In this document: positions 33,798-42,266 of the stretch, in pieces | Layout: each line of letters starts with the position of its first letter | Numbering within the stretch: position 1 is the first letter of the stretch | DNA from: Euplotes aediculatus | Lineage: Eukaryota > Ciliophora > Spirotrichea > Euplotida > Euplotidae | Direction: 5' to 3' | Length of the DNA: 42,266 bases | Assembly (NCBI GenBank): GCA_030463445.1 | Contig: JAQGFW010004537.1 | Location: 1-42,266, forward strand | The notes under the pieces: generated by a model | The model's input: the letters and a program-made list of their open reading frames with translations, nothing else | What the model was told of the DNA's origin: nothing | Databases searched by the model: none | Translations under genes and position numbers: made by a program

Positions 33798-34561
33798 AAA
33801 GAAAAAAGCTTAATTCCGTTATTTTTTGTAATCTCAATTAATTCTTTTTTATCAATCCCTGTAATTTCAGATATTTTTGATATCGTGTGAATAATGTTAA
33901 AAGGTTTGTTGGTTTTCTGATTTCTGATTGGTTCAGGAGACAGATAAGGCGAATCAGTTTCAACTAAAAGCCTATCCAGTGGTATATATTTTATTAAATC
34001 TCTCAAATTTTGAGCATTTTTAAATGTTGCGATTCCTGAAATTGAGATATAAAATCCCAAATCTAAACTAAATTTTAAAAATTCAAGATCTCCCGTGAAA
34101 CAATGTATAACTCCTGATAAATTTTTATGCTTATGTGTAGAAAGTTCATTCATAATTTGTCTTGAGGATTCTCGATTATGAACAATTAATGGCTTTTTTG
34201 CCTCAATTGAAGAAACTATATGGTTATTAAAACTTTTTATTTGTAATTTTTTCAAAACTTCATCAATTTCTTCGATTTTATCAAGTCCGGTTTCGCCGAT
34301 TCCAATTATTTTTTTTGAATTTTTAATTATATTTGAAATATAATCAGGATTAAATACATCATTTTCATTCGTTATATGTGAAGGATGTTGACCTATTGAC
34401 CAGTAAATATTTTCATATTTTTCTGCAATTTTTTTTATTTTTTGGTGATTTTTTATTTCAACGCAAATTGTATTTATATAGGTTATTCCATTTTCAAAAC
34501 ATTCTTTTATAATCGAATCAAAATCTTCGTAATAATCCAAATGCGCATGCGTGTCGTACAT
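33794..34561 (-). CDS. tatD: TatD-family metal-dependent hydrolase
   Basis: TatD proteins are metal-dependent deoxyribonucleases of the amidohydrolase fold. From the ATG at 34561 the 255-residue protein starts MYDTHAHLD, giving the first metal ligands (His5, His7). It also has SIGQHPSH, the bridging Glu in GIGETGLD, VHNRES, IHCFTGD and ETDSPYLSPEP. This is a complete catalytic set, and the length is right for the family. A start eight codons upstream would put a hydrophobic extension before the first strand and is rejected. It is the last gene of the long minus-strand block beginning at infB. Confidence 0.95.
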   Translation of the reverse strand: MYDTHAHLDYYEDFDSIIKECFENGITYINTICVEIKNHQKIKKIAEKYENIYWSIGQHPSHITNENDVFNPDYISNIIKNSKKIIGIGETGLDKIEEIDEVLKKLQIKSFNNHIVSSIEAKKPLIVHNRESSRQIMNELSTHKHKNLSGVIHCFTGDLEFLKFSLDLGFYISISGIATFKNAQNLRDLIKYIPLDRLLVETDSPYLSPEPIRNQKTNKPFNIIHTISKISEITGIDKKELIEITKNNGIKLFSF

Positions 34562-34628
34562 AATTAAAAAAGAGTTAATTATCAAGAAGATATAAATCTA
34601 TTTTAATTTATAGTAAAGGTTTGTGTTT

Positions 34629-35030
34629 TTATAGTTTTAAAAGATTTGAAATTTGCTCGAAAGAAATTTTTTCCGCTAAATTGAAAACACAATCTAATGT
34701 TAATTGTTTAACTGATTCTTTCAGTTTACTCCAAACTCTTTCATCACGAATAGTATTTAAATAATTGTGGCCATAATTTGACAATCCTGAGAAATTTTGG
34801 CAATAAATTGCATTGTATGAACCGCCTTGACCTCTTATTATATTAAAAAGTTTCTCTCTAAAAAATCCAGCATCTTGAATTAAATCTATTTGATAATATA
34901 GAAATTCTTCCGTTACTTTACAGTCATATTGCCATTTTTTGATAATTTCGGTATGATCAAAATCCTTGAAAGACTCAATTTCTTCGATATCAAAAAGTAT
35001 TTTTCTTATTAAATCTAAATCTCTTTTCAT
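34629..35030 (-). CDS. DUF2513-domain protein
   Basis: The 133-residue protein starts MKRDLDLIRKILFDIEE and contains SNYGHNYLNTIRDERVWSKLKE. Both resemble the DUF2513 family, whose members begin MKRDxDLIRxIL and carry a GHxFLxxIRxxxVWxKxK motif. The fold suggests a winged-helix protein. Family members are often found on plasmids, prophages and genomic islands, and their function is unknown. Here it stands between miaA and tatD with about 68 bp on either side. No other phage-like gene is nearby. Confidence 0.8.
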   Translation of the reverse strand: MKRDLDLIRKILFDIEEIESFKDFDHTEIIKKWQYDCKVTEEFLYYQIDLIQDAGFFREKLFNIIRGQGGSYNAIYCQNFSGLSNYGHNYLNTIRDERVWSKLKESVKQLTLDCVFNLAEKISFEQISNLLKL

Positions 35031-35098
35031 AAAATTTCAAAACAATTACATTATTAGATGTTTTTAAAATTATAAAACAATGTTTTTATTTTTTCCAA

Positions 35099-36028
35099 TT
35101 AACTAATCCTTACCTCAATTTTTTCAAAATCATGGAAATCGTTTCTTATCCAAGTTAATTGTTTTTTTATATAATCCATATTTCGTTTGTAATTTATCTC
35201 AATTGTTTCTTTTAACGTGATGCGATTCTCTAAATAATCTTTTATTTCCTGAAAACCTATTGAATATTTTATTGAATTTGCCAGGTTTTCGAAATCATTC
35301 CGCTCTAAAACTGATTTAACCTCATCTATCGCACCATTTTCAATTTGTTTTATAAATCTCATTCTTATTTTTTCAGAAAGATCTGATTTTTCGCAAATTA
35401 ATGCAATTTTTTTGAGATTAAAGTCTTTTAAATATTCAATTTTTTCTTCAAAATCTTTATATATAAGTTTTCCGGTTTCAATTAAAACTTCGAAACATCT
35501 AGATATTCTGTGAGTGTTGTTTTTATCTATAAAATTTTCAAAATTTGGATCTTTTTTTAAAATGAAATCAATTTTTTCAGAATGAGTACTTGTATTTGAA
35601 ATATTTTTATTTTTTTCAGAAATTTCAGGGATTTTTCTTATACCAGAGATAAGTTGCTTTACGTACATCATTGATCCGCCAGTTATTATTGGTGTAATTT
35701 CATTACTAATTAGATAGTTCAATATTTCTTTTAAATCTTCAGAGAATGAAACTAGGTCAATTTTTTCACAATCTTCCTTGTAAGAGTAAAGATAATGATC
35801 TATTCCTGAATTTTTCAAAACAACTATGTTTTTGTTTTCGTTTATTTTTATATTTGAAATTTCTCCGATTGGTTGATTTGTTATTATTGGGATATTTCTG
35901 TAAGTTTGCGTGGAATCTAGATTTACGATTGCAAATTTTTTACAAATTTTAGTTCCAAGATCTAAACAAAAGTCATTTTTACCTATACCTGTGGGGCCGA
36001 TTACTATATAAGAATTGAAATTTTTCAT
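35099..36028 (-). CDS. miaA: tRNA dimethylallyltransferase
   Basis: MiaA transfers a dimethylallyl group to A37 of tRNAs that read UNN codons. The 309-residue protein has the P-loop region GPTGIGKN (11-18), NLDSTQTYRNIPIITNQP (family DSxQVYR), a GGSMMYVKQLISGI motif, and the C-terminal IGFQEIKDYL and QLTWIRN segments (family KRQxTWxR). The length is typical. The P-loop ends in Asn18 instead of Thr or Ser, which usually contacts magnesium. Its start codon overlaps the last base of virB8 (TAATG), indicating coupling. Confidence 0.93.
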   Translation of the reverse strand: MKNFNSYIVIGPTGIGKNDFCLDLGTKICKKFAIVNLDSTQTYRNIPIITNQPIGEISNIKINENKNIVVLKNSGIDHYLYSYKEDCEKIDLVSFSEDLKEILNYLISNEITPIITGGSMMYVKQLISGIRKIPEISEKNKNISNTSTHSEKIDFILKKDPNFENFIDKNNTHRISRCFEVLIETGKLIYKDFEEKIEYLKDFNLKKIALICEKSDLSEKIRMRFIKQIENGAIDEVKSVLERNDFENLANSIKYSIGFQEIKDYLENRITLKETIEINYKRNMDYIKKQLTWIRNDFHDFEKIEVRIS

Positions 36029-36846
36029 TATCCTTGAATTATTTTGTAAGATGTGACATAAAATGAAAAATTCTTATCACTATTGTTGCTTTTTTTTCTA
36101 AGATCCGCTATATAAGATATATAACATTTTCTTTTTTTAATCTCATTCGTTGAATGATTGATTAAATCGTAATAAATGACGATATTTTGAGGCGGTTCGC
36201 TTGGTGTGAATTTTTTATAAATCTTTCTAAGTAAATTTTCATCTATTTCAATAAATTTTATTTTTTTTATCACAGCAGATCGCTTTGCTTGAGAATTGTA
36301 GAGATTTATATATGAATCATATTGCTTTATTATGTTATTTTTATATTCTAAAAAAATTTCTTTCGAAGAGTAAAGTTCGACGAAATTTGTTTTATTATTA
36401 AGTTCGGATGCGAGTGATTTTGTTTTATTTTCATCGTTATCTTTTGGCGTAAAATCGTAAGATTCTCTCATTTCTATGTAATTTTTGGCAAAAAATGCAA
36501 TTATATTGTATATTGCGGAATTTTTTTCTTTTTCAAGTTCATCAACTTTTAATTTTTTAATACTAATTCTGGTTCCGTATTCTCTGTTTGTTTTTAAAAC
36601 CAAGTTGTATCGTACTTCAAGCGGAAATGATCCGACGATTATTTTCGTTGTGTAGTAAAGAGAAATGCATGATAAAACGAGAAAGAATAGAAATAACATT
36701 CTACTTGGTATTTGAGATAGAAATTTTTCATTGTACCATTTTTTTGATTCTTCAAAATAATAACGATCTCTTTCCGTTATTGTTAAGGTTGTTATTTCTT
36801 GATCCACGAAGATTTCTCCGTCTTTATTTATTTTTTTCAAACCCAT
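36028..36846 (-). CDS. virB8: Type IV secretion protein VirB8
   Basis: VirB8 is a bitopic inner-membrane protein that helps assemble the type IV secretion core. The 272-residue protein has a cytoplasmic N-terminus, one transmembrane helix (about 47-70), and a periplasmic NTF2-like domain with FFAKNYIEMRESYDF, the family motif VELYSSKEIFLEYKN, and a C-terminal strand pair around VIYYDLINHS. This architecture and the RESYDF motif match VirB8. It lies between tolB and miaA with 10-bp and 1-bp overlaps, not with virB9, virB10 or virD4, so its expression is tied to a housekeeping operon. Confidence 0.88.
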   Translation of the reverse strand: MGLKKINKDGEIFVDQEITTLTITERDRYYFEESKKWYNEKFLSQIPSRMLFLFFLVLSCISLYYTTKIIVGSFPLEVRYNLVLKTNREYGTRISIKKLKVDELEKEKNSAIYNIIAFFAKNYIEMRESYDFTPKDNDENKTKSLASELNNKTNFVELYSSKEIFLEYKNNIIKQYDSYINLYNSQAKRSAVIKKIKFIEIDENLLRKIYKKFTPSEPPQNIVIYYDLINHSTNEIKKRKCYISYIADLRKKSNNSDKNFSFYVTSYKIIQG

Positions 36847-38168
36847 ACAGGATCATTATAATTATTCGCATCTTGAATAACTTTTACCAAATTACCGTTA
36901 TAATCAACGATATTTATTGTACTTCTTTTTGAATATCTTTGTCTTGCTGAGAAAATTATAAAATTTCCATCAGGAGATATTGATGGATTATTTATTATAA
37001 ATTCAGAGTAAAGTATTCTTTCATCCATTGTTTTTGTGTCTATTATTCCAAGATATGAAGTATTTCCTGATTTTTTTACAAATATAATTCTACTTCCGTC
37101 TTTAGAAACCTCAGGTTGATGAAAAACTCCTTCACTTGTGAGTTTTATTTCAAATCTATTTTCAAGATTTGTTATGTAAATATTCGGCCTCCCGAATATA
37201 TCTTTATCTGATTGATAAACTAAATACTTTTTATCGTAAGTTGCGGTAGGGGAGACTGATATTCCTTTTTTTGTTAATTGAGTTATTCTACAAGAATCAA
37301 GATCGACGTAATATATATAGGAATCGTCAGTTTTTTCTTCTAATGTTGAAAAAAATAAGCCTTCACCATCTCTTGAGAATTTTGGCGAGAAAAGTTTTTT
37401 ATTTCTTAATTTTGGGCATATTTCAGATATATCATGATTTTTTTTATTTTTTAAATCTATTATTCCGATTTTATTCCAAGATCTATTGTCATCTTTGTTT
37501 GATGGTTTTGATATTTTTGAATAAACAACTTCTTTTCTTTTTTCCGAATAATCAGGAGTCATGATAATTTCTCTTCCTCCGTTACTTCCGTGTAAATATA
37601 TTTTATCGTTGGAATCATTTATATCTATAATTGCTATTTTTTTCATCATTTTATTCGCGAATATTCTTTCTTCTGTTACCAATACTTTTTTATCAAAAAA
37701 GCCATTTATTCCGTAAATTTCTTCGTATATACTGTTTGTTATTTTATTGCAAACCATTTTACTCATTTTATCAAATTTCAATTCAGACTGAGTTAGTGAT
37801 CCGTCGGACATGTCATTTATTTCGATAAAATAAGTCCTTCCTTTTAAATGTATTTTAACGAAATAGTCAAAACCTATTCTTTTTATGATTTGATTTTTGT
37901 TTTCAGGACCCAATTCTGAGTATATTTTTTCGAGTTTTTCTTTTATATCGCTTATATTTGAAGCTGACATATTAAGTATGCCGTTTAGATTTCTTTTGAT
38001 TATATTTACACAATAATCCGAACCCGATTCTTCTATTAAAACGTTTTTATTTTCATTTCCTGGTTTTGCTATAACTTCTATTTCTCTGTCTATTGATTCG
38101 TTATATGCGTAAGAATTTGAGTTGATTAGAAAAAAAGAAAATATTAAAAAAAATGCTTTTTTCACCAT
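36837..38168 (-). CDS. tolB: Tol-Pal system protein TolB
   Basis: TolB is the periplasmic partner of Pal and TolA in the Tol system, which keeps the outer membrane attached during division. The 443-residue protein has a signal peptide (about 1-21), an N-terminal domain (to about 165), and a six-bladed beta-propeller with repeats such as PKFSRDGEGLFFST, SPTATYDKKYLVYQSD, QPEVSKDGSRIIFVKK and SPDGNFIIFSARQR, ending PVWV, as in other TolB proteins. The length is typical. It follows infB by 7 bp and overlaps virB8 by 10 bp. Confidence 0.95.
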   Translation of the reverse strand: MVKKAFFLIFSFFLINSNSYAYNESIDREIEVIAKPGNENKNVLIEESGSDYCVNIIKRNLNGILNMSASNISDIKEKLEKIYSELGPENKNQIIKRIGFDYFVKIHLKGRTYFIEINDMSDGSLTQSELKFDKMSKMVCNKITNSIYEEIYGINGFFDKKVLVTEERIFANKMMKKIAIIDINDSNDKIYLHGSNGGREIIMTPDYSEKRKEVVYSKISKPSNKDDNRSWNKIGIIDLKNKKNHDISEICPKLRNKKLFSPKFSRDGEGLFFSTLEEKTDDSYIYYVDLDSCRITQLTKKGISVSPTATYDKKYLVYQSDKDIFGRPNIYITNLENRFEIKLTSEGVFHQPEVSKDGSRIIFVKKSGNTSYLGIIDTKTMDERILYSEFIINNPSISPDGNFIIFSARQRYSKRSTINIVDYNGNLVKVIQDANNYNDPVWV

Positions 38169-38175
38169 AGATTGA

Positions 38176-40617
38176 TTAAATAAGTTCTTCTTGGATTGAT
38201 TCTTTTTTATAGATTACAATTTTATGAATGTTTGGATCTATTTCAAAAGGACAACTTTTTAATAATTTGATTCCGCATTCTTGATTTTGAGTTATAGAAT
38301 TTTTTTTCTCTTTTTCTATTCTCAATTCATCGATTTCTGAAGTATGCAGCGGATTTAAATCGTCTTCATCTTTTATTATTTTTACGATATCTTTTTTGTT
38401 AAAGCCGCCTTTAACAACAACACCCCCTATTACAACATCTTTGTTGCTTAATACGAATATTTTTTTGATATTCATTTTTGCAACTAATGTTTCAATTTCC
38501 TTACTTCTTGTTGAGAGTTTCATTAATTCCATAATTTCATCTTCTATTTTATATATTATGTCGTTCATTATTATTCTTACGTTATTTTTTTCCGCAAATT
38601 GCTTAACTTTGTGATTAAGTTCTGATCCAAAAACTAAAATTATGGCATTTGTATTTTTTGCGTTATTAATATCAGATTCTAATGTTTGACCGATTGATTT
38701 TGAAACTATTTTTAATTTCACTCTTTGATATTTGTTGTTTTTATTTATTAAATTTTCAAGTGCCTCAAGACTTCCATGTGCATCTGCTTTTAAATGTAAA
38801 TTTAAAAATACGGCCTCTTCTTCTGGTTTTTTAAAAAACGCAGTCATTAAGCTTTCTTTTGTTTGATTATTTTTTAATGGATTAATTTCGAATTCTTTTA
38901 TACTTTTTGCAGCAATTGATTCATCTTTGCATACGATAAATTTCGAACCAGATTCTGGTATTTCGTTAAAGCTGAAAATTTCAGCTATGTCAGATGGATA
39001 GCATATTTGACTTTTTGAATCTATACTGTGATTGTTTATTTTTCTGATTTTTCCGTACGTGTTTTTAGTTAAAACTATGTCACCAACTTTTAAAGAACCT
39101 TCTTTTATAACTATATTTGAATAACTTCCAGAATTTTGAGTCATAACTGAATCAATGACGTATCCTATCGCAGGTCCTTCGTCGGAAGCCTTTAATTCCA
39201 TAATTTCAGCTTGGTCTTCTATTGCTCTTATTAATAAATCGATATTTTTATTTTGAACAGCTGAAACGGGAACAACCATAACTTGGCCTCCCATGTCTTC
39301 AGACATTATATTAAATCTTAATAAATCTTGTTTAATTTTTTCAATATTTTGAGGCGCTTTGTCGATTTTATTTATCGCTATTATAATTTCGCAACCACTT
39401 TTTAGTGCAAAATTGATAGATTCCTCAGTTTGCGGCATTATTCCGTCGTCCGCAGCTATTACTATAACTATTATATCAGTTACATTTACGCCTCTTTGTC
39501 TAGAGGAGCTAAATAATGCGTGACCTGGTGTATCAACGAATGTTATTTTTTTTCCACTCTCGGTTTGAACTTGATAACAAGAGACTTTTTGAGTTATACC
39601 GCCGCTTTCTTTGTCTGTCAAATTGGATCCTTTTATTTTCTCAACTAAAGTTGTTTTTCCGTGGTCAACGTGACCAAGTATTGCGACTATCGGATTTCTT
39701 GTTTTTTGAAGTATTTTTTTATTTGCAGAAATTATATTTCTTTCTAATTGATCGAATAGTTTTTCAAGATTTTTCTTTTTAGGATTATGCCCTAATTCTT
39801 CAACTATCATTTCAGCGTCTTCGAGTGATATTTCTGAATCTGAATTAAAATCAAATCCGAATGATTTTGTTTTTTTAATTATATTTTGTTCAGAAATTTT
39901 CATATTTTTGGCTAATTCCGAAATTGAAATATTATCATATATTTCAACGTCTATTGCGGAATGATCGTGATTTCTTTTTCTGTTGTATTTACTTTTTCTT
40001 TTTCCAAATTGTGCATTTGGTATGCGGAAATTTGAAGAATTTTCATCCAATATATTTATACCGCCGCCGTACATTTTCATGTAACTTTCATCATCCTCAG
40101 CTTCCTCGTAATTTGATAATTTTATATTTTCCGAGTAAAGAAAGTCATCGTCACTTTCTGTTTTTATCTTTTTATTTTTTTGATGATCGTGTTTTTCTTC
40201 TAATAACTCATCCTCTCGTGATTCTTCATTTTTAGAAAAACGATTTTCAGTTTCTTTTTTTGTGGTATGTTTTGTCGATTTTTTTTCAAAATTATTCTCA
40301 TTATCGTTAGGTAAAACTGTTCCTTCTGTATTTTTTTGATTTGTCGTAATTTTTTCCTCGGTTTTGTTTTTTTCATCAACTATTTCTTTTGTTTTAGGGA
40401 ACGACCAATTATCTTCATTTGCGGAATTATTCACAAATGACATTTTAGTTGTATCGTTTTTTGTTGTATTTGTTGTTTTTTGCATTAAACTGATTGCTTT
40501 TTTTTGCAATTCTTCTGTGTTTATGTTTCCTGATATTTTTTTATTTAAGGAAAGAGTTAAAGTTTTTTTTACAACCTCTGTTGACTTTTCGTCTTTTTTT
40601 TCTTCTTTTTCGTTCAT
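38176..40617 (-). CDS. infB: Translation initiation factor IF-2
   Basis: IF-2 is the GTPase that brings initiator tRNA to the 30S subunit and promotes subunit joining. The 813-residue protein has a long charged N-terminal region (1-220), an IF2_N helical domain (about 228-275), the G domain with GHVDHGKT (315-322), DTPGH (362-366) and NKID (416-419), then the beta-barrel and C-terminal domains. The N-terminal part is very rich in Lys, Glu, Asn and Thr with no conserved order. It is the first gene of the run infB-tolB-virB8-miaA. A TATAAT lies near 40632 on the minus strand. nusA, its usual partner, is far away. Confidence 0.97.
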   Translation of the reverse strand: MNEKEEKKDEKSTEVVKKTLTLSLNKKISGNINTEELQKKAISLMQKTTNTTKNDTTKMSFVNNSANEDNWSFPKTKEIVDEKNKTEEKITTNQKNTEGTVLPNDNENNFEKKSTKHTTKKETENRFSKNEESREDELLEEKHDHQKNKKIKTESDDDFLYSENIKLSNYEEAEDDESYMKMYGGGINILDENSSNFRIPNAQFGKRKSKYNRKRNHDHSAIDVEIYDNISISELAKNMKISEQNIIKKTKSFGFDFNSDSEISLEDAEMIVEELGHNPKKKNLEKLFDQLERNIISANKKILQKTRNPIVAILGHVDHGKTTLVEKIKGSNLTDKESGGITQKVSCYQVQTESGKKITFVDTPGHALFSSSRQRGVNVTDIIVIVIAADDGIMPQTEESINFALKSGCEIIIAINKIDKAPQNIEKIKQDLLRFNIMSEDMGGQVMVVPVSAVQNKNIDLLIRAIEDQAEIMELKASDEGPAIGYVIDSVMTQNSGSYSNIVIKEGSLKVGDIVLTKNTYGKIRKINNHSIDSKSQICYPSDIAEIFSFNEIPESGSKFIVCKDESIAAKSIKEFEINPLKNNQTKESLMTAFFKKPEEEAVFLNLHLKADAHGSLEALENLINKNNKYQRVKLKIVSKSIGQTLESDINNAKNTNAIILVFGSELNHKVKQFAEKNNVRIIMNDIIYKIEDEIMELMKLSTRSKEIETLVAKMNIKKIFVLSNKDVVIGGVVVKGGFNKKDIVKIIKDEDDLNPLHTSEIDELRIEKEKKNSITQNQECGIKLLKSCPFEIDPNIHKIVIYKKESIQEELI

Positions 40618-40716
40618 ATAAATTTTTTATATTATAGATTTGATAACAAAAACTCTTATCGTTTTATAACTTTAAAATTCAAGTTAATACTGAAATTATT
40701 TAGAATTTCTTTCTTT

Positions 40717-41043
40717 TTAGTTATAGATTGAACCAAGTTTTATTCTCATTCCTTCGAATTCTTCAGTAACTATAACTTGGCAAGCTAATCTTGATGTCAT
40801 TGTCAATCCTTCAGCTATATCAAGTAAATCTTCCTCTTCTTCGGAAATTTCTCCAGATTTTTTAAAAAATTCCTGCCCTTCTATGATAACATGGCATGTT
40901 GCACAAGCAAGTGATCCTTCGCAGGCTCCTTCAAGTGGTATTAAAGAATTGCTTCTTTTTGCGACCTCAAGTATCGATATACCGACTTCTGCATCAACTG
41001 TTTTTTCGCTACCATCGTTAAGAATGAATGTTATTTTTGGCAT
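40717..41043 (-). CDS. fdx: [2Fe-2S] ferredoxin, ISC/adrenodoxin type
   Basis: This ferredoxin donates electrons in Fe-S cluster assembly. From the ATG at 41043 the 108-residue protein has the four cluster cysteines, Cys41, Cys47, Cys50 ([10 protein letters not shown]) and Cys88 (SRLACQV), in the spacing C-x5-C-x2-C-x37-C of the adrenodoxin type, plus the acidic interaction helix [14 protein letters not shown]. An upstream start at 41064 would add seven residues with an extra Cys and is less likely. It lies about 100 bp upstream of infB. The partner genes hscA, iscS and iscU are not in this window; an HscB-like gene is at 7787-8236. Confidence 0.95.
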   Translation of the reverse strand: MPKITFILNDGSEKTVDAEVGISILEVAKRSNSLIPLEGACEGSLACATCHVIIEGQEFFKKSGEISEEEEDLLDIAEGLTMTSRLACQVIVTEEFEGMRIKLGSIYN

Positions 41044-41090
41044 ATATGGGTACAAATTACACACTACGAGTGTATGTAATTTATTACTTT

Positions 41091-42266
41091 CTAACTTTCA
41101 AGGTTTTTTTGGTTTGAATTCAAAAGATTCAGATCTTTATTAGCAACATTATTTGCTTTATTAAAGTTTTCTTTACTTTTATCGTTACTGACTTGTTCTT
41201 TTTTACTATTACTAATGCGATCTATTTTACTTGCTGTATTTAAAGATTCATCTTCACTTTTTTCTACATTTTCTTTTTTTTCAAAATCACTAACAATTAA
41301 GCTAGATTCTTCAATTAGATTAATTCTTTCTTCTACTGGATTATTATTTATGACTTCATTAATATCAATATTAGATTTTATTTCCAAGCCATCCCAATCA
41401 CCCTCATACTTACTTCCATCTTCGTAAATATAAATCCCATGTCCATTTTGCAAGCCATTCTCCCAATTACCCTCATACCTATTTCCATCTTCGTTAATAT
41501 AAATCCCATGTCCATTTGCTGCGCCATTCTCAAAATCACCCTCATACTTACTTCCATCTTTGTCAATATAAATCCCATGTCCATTTACAACTATATCTCC
41601 ATCTTGGTTTTGAGCAAAATTTCCAATGAAAATATAATCATTGTAAATCTTAAGAATGTATTCATTGTTAAGAATAAATTTACATTCACTTCCTTCAGAA
41701 ACATTTTTATCGTAATTTTTGAGTAATTCTAAGACTTTTTCTTTTTCATTTTCAAAATTACTATTTTTTGAGTCGAAATCATTAAAGATTTTAATGATAG
41801 ATTCTAAAGTACCATCTGCATTTAATTCCTCAGTATTAACACTATCAACTGATATAGAATTTTCCTCTAAATTTTTCTCTGTATCAATAATTCCTGCTTC
41901 TTCTAAAAACATTTTAAATTCATCAAAAATATTAATAAGGAATGTATATTTATCAAGAATATAATCAACATTATAAAAAGTCATATTTCCTGATGCATCG
42001 ATCTTAATATGATATCCAGTAATATCTTCACCATTAAACTCGCCAATAGTTTTACTTCCATCTTCGTAAGTATAAGTCCCATATCCATTTAGCAAGCCAT
42101 CCTTCCAATCACCCTCATACTTACTTCCATCTTCGTCAATATAAATCCCAAATCCATTTTCGAATATATCTCCATCTTGGTTTTCAGTAAGATTTCCAAT
42201 GAAAATTTCATTATCGTTAATCTCAATGTATGTTTCTTCTTCTATAAAATTTCCGTTATTAAATTT
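41091..42266 (-). CDS. MORN-repeat protein, 5' end beyond the window
   Basis: The frame is open from the window edge to a stop at 41091, giving 391 residues without a start. It holds five MORN motifs (pattern [18 protein letters not shown]), two near the window edge and three at about 41390-41600, separated by a Glu/Asn-rich helical segment, and a Ser/Asn/Lys/Glu-rich tail of about 100 residues. MORN repeats form beta-hairpin arrays that in other proteins bind lipids or partner proteins. Neighbouring motifs are 69 bp (23 residues) apart with nearly the same DNA. A longer block (IFIGN, NQDGDI, then two MORN motifs) is itself duplicated with a 573-bp offset. The role is unknown; an extracellular or host-interacting protein is possible. 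Confidence 0.85.
   Translation of the reverse strand, partial: KFNNGNFIEEETYIEINDNEIFIGNLTENQDGDIFENGFGIYIDEDGSKYEGDWKDGLLNGYGTYTYEDGSKTIGEFNGEDITGYHIKIDASGNMTFYNVDYILDKYTFLINIFDEFKMFLEEAGIIDTEKNLEENSISVDSVNTEELNADGTLESIIKIFNDFDSKNSNFENEKEKVLELLKNYDKNVSEGSECKFILNNEYILKIYNDYIFIGNFAQNQDGDIVVNGHGIYIDKDGSKYEGDFENGAANGHGIYINEDGNRYEGNWENGLQNGHGIYIYEDGSKYEGDWDGLEIKSNIDINEVINNNPVEERINLIEESSLIVSDFEKKENVEKSEDESLNTASKIDRISNSKKEQVSNDKSKENFNKANNVANKDLNLLNSNQKNLES
41403..41609 (-). repeat. Three tandem 69-bp MORN-coding repeats
   Basis: On the plus strand the start of the shared motif CTCATACTTACTTCCATCTT recurs at 41403, 41472 (two mismatches) and 41541, exactly 69 bp apart. Two further copies near the window edge (42045 and 42114) keep the same 69-bp step. 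The near-identity of the DNA points to recent duplication or recombination. Confidence 0.8.

Noticed and set aside
34629-35030. Prophage signal from the DUF2513 gene
   Set aside because: The family often occurs on phages and plasmids, but no other phage or integration gene is nearby and the neighbours are housekeeping genes.
41403-42150. Regularly spaced repeats that might be read as a CRISPR array
   Set aside because: The 69-bp period is a multiple of three, lies in an open frame and encodes MORN motifs; there are no unique spacers and no cas genes.
1-42266. tRNA, rRNA, tmRNA or riboswitch genes
   Set aside because: I scanned all intergenic stretches for T-loop-like GTTCGAATC motifs and GC-rich structured blocks and saw none; short structured RNAs could still be missed by eye.

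Overview
This window reads as a stretch of chromosome from a very AT-rich, Gram-negative, host-associated alphaproteobacterium, most likely of the order Rickettsiales. The signs are the type IV secretion parts (a VirB4 ATPase, a VirB8 and a giant 3176-residue VirB6/TrbL-like protein), RNase J, an adrenodoxin-type ferredoxin, an HscB-like co-chaperone, Tol-Pal parts, and cell-wall and LPS genes (mreC, mraZ, an amidase, kdsB). A shikimate kinase shows more biosynthetic capacity than typical intracellular Rickettsiales keep. That would fit a deep or extracellular lineage such as the Deianiraea group, but this is inference and no 16S gene is present. The genetic code is the standard bacterial one. 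Almost no gene start has a Shine-Dalgarno motif.

Layout. 1-3300: nusA, then a gene-poor stretch with a decayed IS5-type transposase, a charged orphan protein behind a near-consensus promoter, and an unidentified coding remnant. 3300-7000: kdsB, convergent with a minus-strand run lepB-rnhA-unknown helical protein-mreC. 7000-9900: an orphan mraZ with a four-fold 10-bp-periodic operator, convergent with rnj-hscB. 10000-19600: the giant virB6. 19600-21500: aroK and a coiled-coil orphan gene behind a perfect consensus promoter. 21600-28500: dnaA, a phytochelatin-synthase-like lipoprotein, an outer-membrane barrel, an AGCS amino-acid symporter, fabG and an amidase, all on the plus strand. 28500-30700: pdhA, a secreted protein and pal on the minus strand. 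30800-33800: virB4-tsaC on the plus strand. 33800-41050: fdx, infB, tolB, virB8, miaA, a DUF2513 gene and tatD on the minus strand. 41091 to the end: a MORN-repeat protein that runs off the window.

How the genes fit together. The secretion genes virB4, virB6 and virB8 are not in one operon but sit among housekeeping genes. Two orphan proteins with basic tails and unusually strong promoters (2096-2755 and 20288-21421) are plausible substrates of that system. The lipoprotein, barrel and symporter at 23022-26553 could form a periplasmic glutathione-scavenging module. The envelope genes (tolB, pal, mreC, amidase, lepB, kdsB, mraZ) show that the cell keeps peptidoglycan and LPS. No rRNA, tRNA, CRISPR array or intact insertion sequence was seen.
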